In this document: piece by piece, positions 24,659 through 32,627 of the stretch | Position numbering within the stretch: the stretch's first letter is position 1 | Layout: each line of letters opens with the position of its first letter | Assembly (NCBI GenBank): GCA_020850995.1 | Contig: JADZDP010000126.1 | Coordinates: forward strand, 1-38,442 | Direction of reading: 5' to 3' | DNA length: 38,442 nt | Source of the DNA: Deltaproteobacteria bacterium | Lineage (GTDB): Bacteria; Myxococcota; UBA727; VGSZ01 | Program-made: the position numbers and the translations under genes | Notes under the pieces: generated by a model | The model's database searches: none | Told to the model about the DNA's origin: nothing | Seen by the model: the letters and a program-made list of their open reading frames with translations, nothing else

Positions 24659-26308
24659 CTACTCCGGCACCTTGTCCATGCTCGCCGTCGCCGCGTCGCG
24701 CTCTTGATCGCTGAGCGGCGCGAGCGTCGCGCCCTCGACGTGCGCGGCCTTGGGCAGCTCGCCGAGGGCGTAGGCCAGGCCCAGGCGCGCGGTCTCGAGC
24801 TCGAGGCGGGCGCGGGCGGCGTCGACGTCGGCGGCGAACTGCCCCAGGCGCGCGTCGCGCAGATCGGTCTCGGTCATCACGCCCTGGGCGTACAGGTCCT
24901 CGGCGTTGGTGGCCTGCTTGCGCGCCAGCTCGGCGAGCTTGGCGGTGGTGCCAACGTTGTCGCTCTTGAGCGCCAGGTCGTCGAGGGTGCCGCGCAGCTC
25001 GCGCTCGATGGTCTGCTCGAGCTGGCGCACGCGCAAGAGCTCGGCGCCCACCTTGATGTCGGCCTCGTCGATGGTGCCGGCGGTCATGCCGCCGTCGTAG
25101 ATGGGCAGCGTGCCCTGCACCACCACCGCGCCGGCCAGGGGCTGCGAGGAGAAGCCCGAGGTGTTCGAGGTGTAGCGCCCCTGGGCCACGAGCTGGAAGC
25201 TTGGCAACAGGCGCATCCACGCCTCGGCGCGGCTGCGCTCGGCCAGCGCCAAGCTCGCCTTCTGCACGCGCAGGTCGAGGCGCTGCGCCCACGCGCGCGC
25301 CAGCAGATCGTCGAGCTTGGCGCCGAGCTCGAGCGCCTCGACGGGCGGAGGCGCCTTCACCTCGAAGTCGTCGGTGCGGCCGATCATGCCGGCCAGCGCT
25401 GCCTTGGCCGCGCGCAGGCCCGCGCGCGCCTGGCGCGCCTGCTGTTCGGCCTTGCGCACCTCGAGGTCGGCGCGCTCGAGCGCGAGCTCGGTGATCAACC
25501 CCTGCTGGTGGCGCTGCACGGCCAAGCCCAGGTGTCGGGTGGTCGACGCCACCTGCTCGTCGGTGATGGAGACCATGCTGGTGGTGGCCACCGCTTGCAG
25601 GTATGCCTGCGCCGTGCCCCACAAGACGCCGGCGCGCGCCTGCTCCACCGACAGGCGCGTGAGCTCCACGCCGCCATAGGCGTTTTGCAGGAGCGGCAGG
25701 GCCCGGCCATTGAAGAGCGGCACGGCGAAGGTCAGGTTGCCCTCGACCACGTGCGGCGGCGCCAGCACGATGTCCATGGGCTCGGTGCGCGCGATGTCGT
25801 CGGCGGCCTTGCGTAGCTCTGCGGCGCGCTCGACGGCCGCGCGCTGCGCCAGGGGATCGGGGTTCATGGCCGCCGACTGCTCGGTGATGTCGGCGATGGA
25901 GTTGAACAAGAGCGCTTGCTGCTCGTACTGCGCGGGGTCGCCGAACTGCGCGGTCTGGTCTGGGTAGTTGAAGGTGTAGTTGGCGCCCAGGCTGATGTTG
26001 GGCAAGAGCACGGCCCACGCTTTGGTGAGGTTGGCCTTGCTGGCCGCGAGCTGCGCAGCGGCCACGCGCAGGTCGATGTTGCTGCTGGCCGCGAGGGCGA
26101 AGGCCTCACCGAGCGTGATGAGCGGCGGCTGGTCGAGGGGCCGTAGCCCCGAGAGCCCCGTGGTGCCGCGCGGCGCGCCGCTCACGGGGCTCGACGGCGA
26201 GTCGGCACCGGCAGCGGGCGCCGAGGCGCCGCGCGACTGCGCGTGTGCGGCGGACGTGGCGAGCAACGCGAGCGTGACGGTGAGCGTGAGGTGCGGTGCG
26301 CTGGTCAT
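24659..26308 (-). CDS. TolC-family outer membrane efflux protein
   Basis: A 549-residue outer-membrane channel with a signal peptide cleaved after AHA (residue 23). Two TolC repeats of long amphipathic helices rich in Ala, Leu and Glu are separated by beta segments (for example GANYTFNYPDQ and AQGRYTSNTSGF). It ends with the typical second helical hairpin. The protein would dock with the membrane-fusion protein at 27580 and the RND permease at 28763 to expel small molecules. It lies downstream of the marR gene with 18 bases between and is probably cotranscribed with it. Its last bases face the Cys-rich gene, ten bases away. Confidence 0.88.
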   Translation of the reverse strand: MTSAPHLTLTVTLALLATSAAHAQSRGASAPAAGADSPSSPVSGAPRGTTGLSGLRPLDQPPLITLGEAFALAASSNIDLRVAAAQLAASKANLTKAWAVLLPNISLGANYTFNYPDQTAQFGDPAQYEQQALLFNSIADITEQSAAMNPDPLAQRAAVERAAELRKAADDIARTEPMDIVLAPPHVVEGNLTFAVPLFNGRALPLLQNAYGGVELTRLSVEQARAGVLWGTAQAYLQAVATTSMVSITDEQVASTTRHLGLAVQRHQQGLITELALERADLEVRKAEQQARQARAGLRAAKAALAGMIGRTDDFEVKAPPPVEALELGAKLDDLLARAWAQRLDLRVQKASLALAERSRAEAWMRLLPSFQLVAQGRYTSNTSGFSSQPLAGAVVVQGTLPIYDGGMTAGTIDEADIKVGAELLRVRQLEQTIERELRGTLDDLALKSDNVGTTAKLAELARKQATNAEDLYAQGVMTETDLRDARLGQFAADVDAARARLELETARLGLAYALGELPKAAHVEGATLAPLSDQERDAATASMDKVPE

Positions 26309-26326
26309 GAGGTGCCGCCGGATGGC

Positions 26327-26848
26327 TCAGGGCGTTTCCGAGGGGGGCTTGCTCGCGACGCCACACACGATTGCGATGGCGTGGCAGACGGAGTCGACGA
26401 AGCTGGCGCGCTCGGTGTCGGGCAGCGCTCCCAAGAACTCGCACAGCATGGCGCTCATGTGCCGGTCTGCTTGCTGATAGGTGGAGCGGCCGTGGTCGGT
26501 GAGGCCCACCAGCACCACGCGTCGGTCCTGCTCGTCGCGCAAGCGCTCGACGAAGCCGTCGCGCTCGAGGCGGTCGACGATGCCGGTGGCGGCGGGCAGC
26601 CCTGCGTCCATGCGTTGCGCCAGCGCCGACATGGAGAGGGGGACGTCATCGAGGCCCAGGGCGACCAGGGCGTGGACCTGGGCCGAGGTCAGCTCTGGCG
26701 CGATCCAACCGATCGGATCGCGCGGCGATCGCACCCGAAAGAGCGCTCGCAGCTGCTGGCGCAAGCGGCCGGCAAGCTCGCGAACTTGCTCGGGTACCTC
26801 GCTGCAGCAGGGCGCCTCGGCGTGCTTCGGATCGCCAACAGTTGTCAT
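26327..26848 (-). CDS. MarR-family transcriptional regulator
   Basis: 173 residues from ATG 26848 (an in-frame TTG two codons earlier is possible). The winged helix-turn-helix is clear: LTSAQVHALVAL, LSMSALAQRMDAGLPAATGIVDRLERDGFVERL, and a wing with DEQDRRVVLVGLTDHG, where Asp and Arg are the conserved wing residues. Flanking helices would form the dimer. MarR proteins repress efflux genes and release DNA on ligand binding. Two perfect dyads at the divergent promoter (26842-26871) overlap this start codon and are likely operators. The gene heads the marR-tolC arm, opposite the lipoprotein-MFP-RND arm. An N-terminal Cys pair (CC) might sense oxidants or metals, which is speculative. Confidence 0.88.
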   Translation of the reverse strand: MTTVGDPKHAEAPCCSEVPEQVRELAGRLRQQLRALFRVRSPRDPIGWIAPELTSAQVHALVALGLDDVPLSMSALAQRMDAGLPAATGIVDRLERDGFVERLRDEQDRRVVLVGLTDHGRSTYQQADRHMSAMLCEFLGALPDTERASFVDSVCHAIAIVCGVASKPPSETP

Positions 26849-26877
26849 TGACAATAGTTCATGTCATGAACCAATAT
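26842..26877 (+). promoter_or_regulatory. Divergent promoter with two MarR-type dyads
   Basis: Two perfect palindromes lie side by side: TTGTCATTGACAA (26842-26854) and GTTCATGTCATGAAC (26857-26871). On the plus strand a consensus -35 TTGACA (26848-26853) is followed after 18 bases by CAATAT (26872-26877), a fair -10. The second dyad fills the spacer, so a bound MarR dimer would block RNA polymerase. The first dyad overlaps the marR start codon, fitting autoregulation. The region is also notably AT-rich compared with its surroundings. Confidence 0.7.
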
Positions 26878-26929
26878 CGCCGTCAACCAGATCAACCGAT
26901 CCATCGGTCGACATCTTCCGGACCCTGCC

Positions 26930-27580
26930 ATGACGCGCCTTCCCATCGTGCCCTCCCTTCTCCTCCTCGCCGCCGCAGGCTGTGCGCGGCCCCAGGTCTT
27001 GGTGGAGGTGCTGCCGCCGCGCACCTCGGTGACCTGCGCGGCGCCCGACGCCAGCGCGTCGGCGTTCGGGCGCGGGCTGTTCGACGTCGGCGCCAGCGCA
27101 GACTTCCACGGCAGCTACCTGGCCGACCTGCGCGTGACCGTTGCCGGCGTCGACGTGCGGGTCGACGGCTTCGAGGTCGCGTATGACCTGCCCGAGGGGA
27201 GCTCGGTGGGCGCTGCCGACTACGAGGGCGCGTCGCAGAACGGCGACATCGTGCTCACCGGCGATGACGACGAGGTGCGCATGGGTGTGGTGGAGAACGT
27301 CGAGCTGGTGCCGCGCGCACTGGCCGCCGAGCTGGCGGCCGACAGCGGCCTCGCCATCGACAAGATCACCTACCGCACGCTCGGCGTGACGCTGACGCCC
27401 TTGATCGACACCGAACAGGCCGACCCCGCCTCCTCGACCTTCGCGCTCGATCTCTGCGAGGGTTGCCTGGTGGAGCCGCCGGACGCGTGCACGGAGCTCG
27501 GCACCTACGCGTCGAACCCCGTCGTGTGCCGCGTCGGCCAGGATGTGCCGCTGTTCATGTGCGCGGCTGGAGGGGCGTGA
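26930..27580 (+). CDS. Hypothetical lipoprotein of the efflux operon
   Basis: 216 residues with a signal peptide and lipobox Cys18 (AAAGC). The mature part is beta-rich and acidic, with no named domain that I recognise. Cys residues occur at the start of the mature chain (TCAAP) and near the end (LCEGC, DACTEL, VVCRV, FMCAA), so disulfides are likely. It is the first gene after the MarR-controlled promoter, and its TGA overlaps the ATG of the membrane-fusion protein by one base. It is therefore translationally coupled to the pump. Its position suggests a periplasmic or outer-membrane accessory factor for the pump, which is unusual for RND operons. Confidence 0.72.
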   Translation: MTRLPIVPSLLLLAAAGCARPQVLVEVLPPRTSVTCAAPDASASAFGRGLFDVGASADFHGSYLADLRVTVAGVDVRVDGFEVAYDLPEGSSVGAADYEGASQNGDIVLTGDDDEVRMGVVENVELVPRALAAELAADSGLAIDKITYRTLGVTLTPLIDTEQADPASSTFALDLCEGCLVEPPDACTELGTYASNPVVCRVGQDVPLFMCAAGGA

Positions 27581-28734
27581 TGAAGAAGTCGCGTACCACC
27601 CTGATCGTCACGCTGGTGATCAGCGTCGGCCTCGCCATCGCCTTCGGCGTGCGCATCGCGCAAGCGCAGAAGCGCGACGAGGTGGCGAAGGCGGTGCTCG
27701 ATCAGGAGACCGTGGTCCCTGTGCGCACCACCGCTGCCGTGAAGAAGGACCTGCCGCAGGTCGTGCAGATCACCGGCAGCGTCAAGGCGCTAAACGAGGT
27801 CATGGTGCTGCCGAAGATGCCCGGGCGCGTCACCCGCGTCGAGGTAGAGGTCGGCCAAACCGTCAAGGCCGGTGGCGTGCTCGCCGCCGTCGAGGCGGGC
27901 GACGCCGCGCTGCGCTCGAAGCAGGCCGAGGCGCAGGTGCAGGCCGCCAACGCCGGGCTGGCGCAGGCGAAGCTGCAAGAGGCCACCGCGCAGCGCGGCT
28001 TCGCGCGCGCCCAGGCGCTCAAGGACAAGGGCGCCATGTCGCAGAGCGACTTCGAGCAAGCGGAGTCGGGCGTGGCGCTGACCAGGGTCGGCGTACAGGC
28101 GGCGAGCGCGCAGGTGGCGCTGGCCGAGTCGAACCTGGCGCTCGCCTACAAGGCGATCGGCGACACGCGCATCACCGCGCCCTTCGCGGGCGTCATCACC
28201 AAGAAGCTCGTCACGCTCGGCGGCATGGCGAGCCCCATGTCGCCGGCCTTCGCGCTGCAAGACCAGAGCTCGCTCAAGCTCGAGGGCACCGTGCCCGCGA
28301 GCTTCGTGTCGCGCGTCGAGCCCGGCATGAAGGTGCAGGTCACCATCGACGAGCTGCCGGGCAAGGTCTTCGAGGCCAGCGTGACCCGCATCGCCCCGTC
28401 GCTCGATCAGGAGACGCGCCGCGGCGCCATCGAGATCGCGCTCGCCAAGCCCGAGGGCGTGCTACCCAACATGTTCGCTCGCGCCGAGATCGCGTTCGGC
28501 TCCACCGCCAACGTCGTGGTGGTGCCGGCGACGGCGGTGCAGAGCATCGGCGGCGAGCCGGCCGTGTACCTGTACCGCGATGATCGTGCCGTGTTGGTGC
28601 GTCCGCGCCTTGGCATCAAGCACATGGACGATATCGTCGTCGACGAGGGCGTCGCCGCCGGCGACATGATCATCGTCTCCGGCCCCGCCGGCCTCAAAGA
28701 CGGCGTGCGCGTGACCGTGTCGTCGGGCACCTGA
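27580..28734 (+). CDS. RND efflux membrane-fusion (periplasmic adaptor) protein
   Basis: 384 residues starting at ATG 27580 inside the TGATG overlap with the lipoprotein gene. The N-terminal hydrophobic segment (about 6-30) lacks a lipobox Cys, so it is probably an uncleaved inner-membrane anchor. Domains in order are a lipoyl half-motif (VLPKMPGRVTRVEVEVGQTVKAGGVLAAVE), a long helical hairpin rich in Ala/Gln/Lys (about 105-190), the second lipoyl half (ITAPFAGVITKKLVTLGGMA), then beta-barrel and membrane-proximal domains (VVVPATAVQ, PRLGIKHMDDIVV). It bridges the RND permease and the TolC channel. The length is normal. Confidence 0.9.
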   Translation: MKKSRTTLIVTLVISVGLAIAFGVRIAQAQKRDEVAKAVLDQETVVPVRTTAAVKKDLPQVVQITGSVKALNEVMVLPKMPGRVTRVEVEVGQTVKAGGVLAAVEAGDAALRSKQAEAQVQAANAGLAQAKLQEATAQRGFARAQALKDKGAMSQSDFEQAESGVALTRVGVQAASAQVALAESNLALAYKAIGDTRITAPFAGVITKKLVTLGGMASPMSPAFALQDQSSLKLEGTVPASFVSRVEPGMKVQVTIDELPGKVFEASVTRIAPSLDQETRRGAIEIALAKPEGVLPNMFARAEIAFGSTANVVVVPATAVQSIGGEPAVYLYRDDRAVLVRPRLGIKHMDDIVVDEGVAAGDMIIVSGPAGLKDGVRVTVSSGT

Positions 28735-28762
28735 CCGTGGGGGCCATTCCGCGAGGGCGCGC

Positions 28763-31700
28763 ATGAAGATCTCCGACGTCTCCATCGATCGGCCGGTATT
28801 CACCACCATGGCGGCGCTGGCCGTCTTGGTCATGGGCGGCCTGGCCGTCACGCGGCTCGGCGTCGACCTGTTCCCCGACGTGTCGTTTCCCGTCGTCGCC
28901 ATCACCACGGTGTACCCGGGCTCGGGGCCGACCGAGGTTGAACAGCAGGTCACCAAGCGCATCGAGGACGCCGTCAGCACCATCAACGGCGTCGAGATGG
29001 TGCGCTCGTATTCGCGCGACTCGGTGTCGGTGGTGGTGGTGATGTTCAAGCTCTCCGCCAACCAAAACGAGGCGAACAGCGACGTGCGCGATCGCTTGCA
29101 AGCGATACGGCCAACCCTGCCCGACGGCGTCAAGGAGCCGCTGGTGCAGAAGTTCGATCCCTCGGCGGCGCCCATCCTCACCTACGCGGTGAAGGGCAAG
29201 GGAAGCCCGGTGGAGCTCACGCGCATGGTGGAGGACAAGGTGCGCCCCGTGCTCGAGTCCATCGACGGCGTGGGCTCGGTCGCCATCCGCGGTGGTGTCG
29301 AGCGCGAGATTCAGATCGACCTCGAGCAAGACAAGGTGCAGGCGCTTGGCTTGTCGGTGACCACCGTGGCGCAGTTGCTGCGCGCCGAGGCCATCGACCT
29401 GCCCGGCGGTCGCCTCACCGTGGGTGGGCGTGAGTTCTCGATCAAGGCGGCCGGCCGCTTCTCGTCGCCGCGCGACGTCGAGGACGTCGTGCTCACGTCG
29501 CGGCCAGACGGCACGCAGATCCGCGTGCGCGACGTCGCCACCGTGGTCGATGGCACCGCCGAGGTGCGCACCATCGCGCGCTTCAACGGCGAGCCCGCGG
29601 TGCTGCTCGACGTGATGAAGCAGTCCGGCGCCAACACCGTGGCAGTGTCTGAGGCGGTGATCGCGCGCGTCGACACGCTGCTCGAGGAGTTTCGCCAGGC
29701 GCAGCCGAGCATGGGTGGCAGCGCGGCAGCGGGCGCCGGCGCCGCCGTCGAGGCCCACCTCGATGCGGCGGCGAAGGCGCAACCGGGCGCCGTCGAGATG
29801 AAGGTGGTGAACCAGCAGGCCAAGTTCATCAAGAAGAACATCGAGCGCCTGCGCAGCCACCTGGTCATCGGTGGCGTGCTGGCCATCCTGGTGATCTTCG
29901 TCTTCATGCTCGATGTGCGCAGCACGCTGATCTCGGCGGTGGCGCTGCCCTCGTCGGTGATCGGCACCTTCTTCGTCATCTGGCAGCTCGGCTTCTCTTT
30001 CAACATCATGACGATGTTGGCGCTGACGCTGGCCATCGGTTTGCTCATCGACGACAGCGTGGTGGTGCGCGAGAACATTTTCCGTCACCTCGAGATGGGA
30101 CAGAACCCCATGGAGGCGGCGCGCAAGGGGACGAGCGAGATCGCGCTCGCCGTGTTGGCTACCACGCTCACCATCTGCGCCGTGTTCGTGCCCATCGCGT
30201 TCATGGAGGGCATGGTCGGCCTGATGTTCAAACAGTTCGGCCTGACGCTGACCGCCGCGGTGCTGATGTCGCTCCTGGTCAGCTTCACGCTCGATCCGAT
30301 GATGTCGGCCCGCATCGCCCAGCATGTCGATCCGCATCGCCACGAGAAGATGCGCACGCACTGGTTCTACGGGCCACCCACGCGCCTGTTCGCGTGGATG
30401 GATGAGGAGTACCGCGCCATCCTCAAGGTCTCGCTCAGGTGGCGCAAGGCCACCATCGCAGGCGCGGCGCTGCTGTTCGTCGGGTCCATCGCGCTCATCC
30501 CGTTCATGGGCGCGGAGTTCGTGAACCCCGGGGACCAGGGCAAGTTCAACGTGCAATTCGAGGCGCCTGCAGGCATCGCGCTGGCCGACACCGACGCTCT
30601 CGCCCGCACCGCCGAGGCGGCGCTGCGCAAGGTGCCCGAGGTCACGGACGTGATCACCACGGTGGGCGTCGATCGCGATGCGTCGATCTTCATTACCACC
30701 ATCATCACCACGCCCAAGATCAGTCGCACCACTACCATCGACGAGATCATGGACGGTGCGCGCCACGCCATCGCGGGCCTGCCGGGCGTCACGACCAAGC
30801 TGGCCATCCCGGGCATCATCGAGGGCGGCGGCATCCAGCAGCCGCAGCCGGTGCAGCTCCTGCTCATGGGGCCCGACCTCGCGGAGCTCAACCGCGTCGG
30901 CACCAAGGTGTTCGGCTTGGTGCGCAACGTCCCCGGCACCAGCGACGTCGGCATCGACACCCGCCCGGGCAGCCCGGAGCAGCGCTTCGTCGTCAACCGC
31001 ACGCGCGCCGCCGATCGAGGCGTGATGTTCGCTTCGGCGGCGCAGGCGCTGCGCTTCGCCGTCGAAGGCGACGTGGTCGGCACCATGCCCGACCAGGGCG
31101 ATGACGTGGAGGTGCGCGTGCGCCTGCGCGAGGAAGACCGCAACACCATCGCGCGCCTGCGCGCCATCGTGGTGCCCTCGCGCACCGGGCAGTTGGTGCG
31201 CCTCGATGAGCTCGTCGACGTGATCGAGGCCGACGCGCCGGCCAGCATCACGCACAACGCGCGGCAGCGCGCCATCACCGTAACCTCCAACCTGCGAGGT
31301 CGTTCGCTCGGCGAGGTCATCGCCGACACCGAGGCGGCGCTGGCGAAGAACCCGCTGCCGCCGGGCTACAGCTACAAGTTCGAGGGCCAGGCGAAGGACA
31401 TGAAGGACACCTTCTCCGCCATGGTCATGGCGATCGCGCTCGGCATCATCTTCATCTACCTGATCCTCGCCTCGCAGTTCGAGAGCTTCGTGCACCCCTT
31501 CACGATCATGCTCGCGCTGCCGCTGGCCATCATCGGCGCGCTGGCCGCGCTCTTCTTGGTCAACGTGCCCATCGGCATGCCCGCGATGATCGGCATCATC
31601 CTGTTGATGGGCCTGGTCACCAAGAACGGCATCTTGCTCGTCGACTACACGAACCAGGTGCGCCACCGCACCGGCAAGGCGCCCGTCGACGCGCTGCTCG

Positions 31701-31975
31701 AGGCTGCGCCCGTGCGCCTGCGTCCGATCTTGATGACCTCGGCCGCCATCGTGCTCGGCGAGCTGCCCACCGCGCTCTCCACCGCCGAGGGCTCCGAGTT
31801 CAACGTGCCCATGGCGGTGGCCGTCATCGGCGGCGTCATCACGTCGACGTTCCTCACGCTCCTCGTCGTCCCCGTTGCCTACACGTGGATCGACAAGCTG
31901 AGCATCAAGAAGTACCACCAGAGCGAACAGGCACCGCCCGCAACCCCCGCGAGCTTCTCGACGCCGGCGGAGTGA
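28763..31975 (+). CDS. RND multidrug efflux permease
   Basis: A 1070-residue proton-driven inner-membrane pump of the HAE family. It opens with SIDRPVFTTMAALAVLVMGG (helix 1) and has two porter domains and two six-helix halves. Helix 4 carries the proton-relay pair Asp430-Asp431 (GLLIDDSVVVREN). The second half includes a GLVTKNGILLVDY motif in helix 10. An Ala/Gly-rich insertion (about residues 315-345, ending before NQQAKFIKKNIERLRSHL) precedes helix 2 and is not usual in AcrB. It starts 28 bases after the adaptor gene in the same operon. Substrate is unknown. Confidence 0.92.
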   Translation: MKISDVSIDRPVFTTMAALAVLVMGGLAVTRLGVDLFPDVSFPVVAITTVYPGSGPTEVEQQVTKRIEDAVSTINGVEMVRSYSRDSVSVVVVMFKLSANQNEANSDVRDRLQAIRPTLPDGVKEPLVQKFDPSAAPILTYAVKGKGSPVELTRMVEDKVRPVLESIDGVGSVAIRGGVEREIQIDLEQDKVQALGLSVTTVAQLLRAEAIDLPGGRLTVGGREFSIKAAGRFSSPRDVEDVVLTSRPDGTQIRVRDVATVVDGTAEVRTIARFNGEPAVLLDVMKQSGANTVAVSEAVIARVDTLLEEFRQAQPSMGGSAAAGAGAAVEAHLDAAAKAQPGAVEMKVVNQQAKFIKKNIERLRSHLVIGGVLAILVIFVFMLDVRSTLISAVALPSSVIGTFFVIWQLGFSFNIMTMLALTLAIGLLIDDSVVVRENIFRHLEMGQNPMEAARKGTSEIALAVLATTLTICAVFVPIAFMEGMVGLMFKQFGLTLTAAVLMSLLVSFTLDPMMSARIAQHVDPHRHEKMRTHWFYGPPTRLFAWMDEEYRAILKVSLRWRKATIAGAALLFVGSIALIPFMGAEFVNPGDQGKFNVQFEAPAGIALADTDALARTAEAALRKVPEVTDVITTVGVDRDASIFITTIITTPKISRTTTIDEIMDGARHAIAGLPGVTTKLAIPGIIEGGGIQQPQPVQLLLMGPDLAELNRVGTKVFGLVRNVPGTSDVGIDTRPGSPEQRFVVNRTRAADRGVMFASAAQALRFAVEGDVVGTMPDQGDDVEVRVRLREEDRNTIARLRAIVVPSRTGQLVRLDELVDVIEADAPASITHNARQRAITVTSNLRGRSLGEVIADTEAALAKNPLPPGYSYKFEGQAKDMKDTFSAMVMAIALGIIFIYLILASQFESFVHPFTIMLALPLAIIGALAALFLVNVPIGMPAMIGIILLMGLVTKNGILLVDYTNQVRHRTGKAPVDALLEAAPVRLRPILMTSAAIVLGELPTALSTAEGSEFNVPMAVAVIGGVITSTFLTLLVVPVAYTWIDKLSIKKYHQSEQAPPATPASFSTPAE

Positions 31976-32082
31976 GTGGCGCCGCTGGTCACGCTGGCGC
32001 GCCGCGGTACCAGGCACGCGCGCCCGCTGCATACGCCGACACACGCATGACGCTCACGACGTGCGTGACCGCGCCTCAGGAG

Positions 32083-32385
32083 TCACGGATCTGTGCACTC
32101 GTTCGCGGGCGGGGCCGGTGGCCCGAATGCATGCTCCGCGCAGAAGCCGTTCTCGGGCTCCAGCGCGTGCACCTCGCGGATCGCATCCAGACACGTTTCG
32201 CACGTGTTGGCCTCGACGATCCGATCGTCCGCGCAGATGTCGCCGCAAGGGACACCGTTGAGGTAGGCGATCTGGGCCTTCTGCGACTCGCAGTGCTGGA
32301 CGCAGTCGTAGCCACACGCGCTCGCGGAGCCGCCGAGCATCGCGCTGCCGAGCAGCGCGACGAACATCGCGAATCGGTGAACCAT
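32083..32385 (-). CDS. Small secreted Cys-rich protein
   Basis: 100 residues starting at ATG 32385, with GGAGGGG just upstream, a strong ribosome-binding site. A signal peptide (MVHRFAMFVALLGSAMLGGSASA) is followed by a mature chain that begins at or near Cys24. It contains nine Cys in patterns such as CGYDCVQHC, CGDIC and CETC. No known domain was recognised. A weak lipobox reading is possible, but signal peptidase I cleavage after ASA is more likely. It is divergent from the pseudokinase gene. Confidence 0.65.
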   Translation of the reverse strand: MVHRFAMFVALLGSAMLGGSASACGYDCVQHCESQKAQIAYLNGVPCGDICADDRIVEANTCETCLDAIREVHALEPENGFCAEHAFGPPAPPANECTDP

Positions 32386-32471
32386 GGTCCCCTCCGCCAG
32401 CGCTCCTTGCGGGCCGACCCTGTCGGGTCCAGCGTAGACCGAGAGACCGCTCCTGCGGCCTGCACATTGGA

Positions 32472-32487
32472 TGTACACACCTGTACA
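32472..32487. promoter_or_regulatory. TGTACA dyad between divergent genes
   Basis: Two TGTACA hexamers separated by CACC lie between the Cys-rich gene (minus) and the pseudokinase gene (plus). The spacing and symmetry suit an operator for a dimeric regulator. No matching -35/-10 pair is clear. Confidence 0.35.
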
Positions 32488-32627
32488 CTAGACGACCATG
32501 GTGATCGTGTCCCGGGCGCCCTGGCGGGCCCCAGCCTGGCACGCGTTGTGCGTTCTTGGCGTCAATGCACAGTGGAACCCTTGCCGCCGACGACACCGGT
32601 CCGAATCATCGACGAGGGGCGCGTACC

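Noticed and set aside
28694..32044. 1116-codon minus-strand frame opposite the RND permease
   Set aside because: A His/Arg/Asp-rich composition and complete overlap with an unmistakable RND gene show it is a GC-driven shadow.
32466..32489. sigma70 promoter TTGGAT...TACACT before the pseudokinase gene
   Set aside because: The spacing between the boxes is only 11 bases, too short for a -35/-10 pair.
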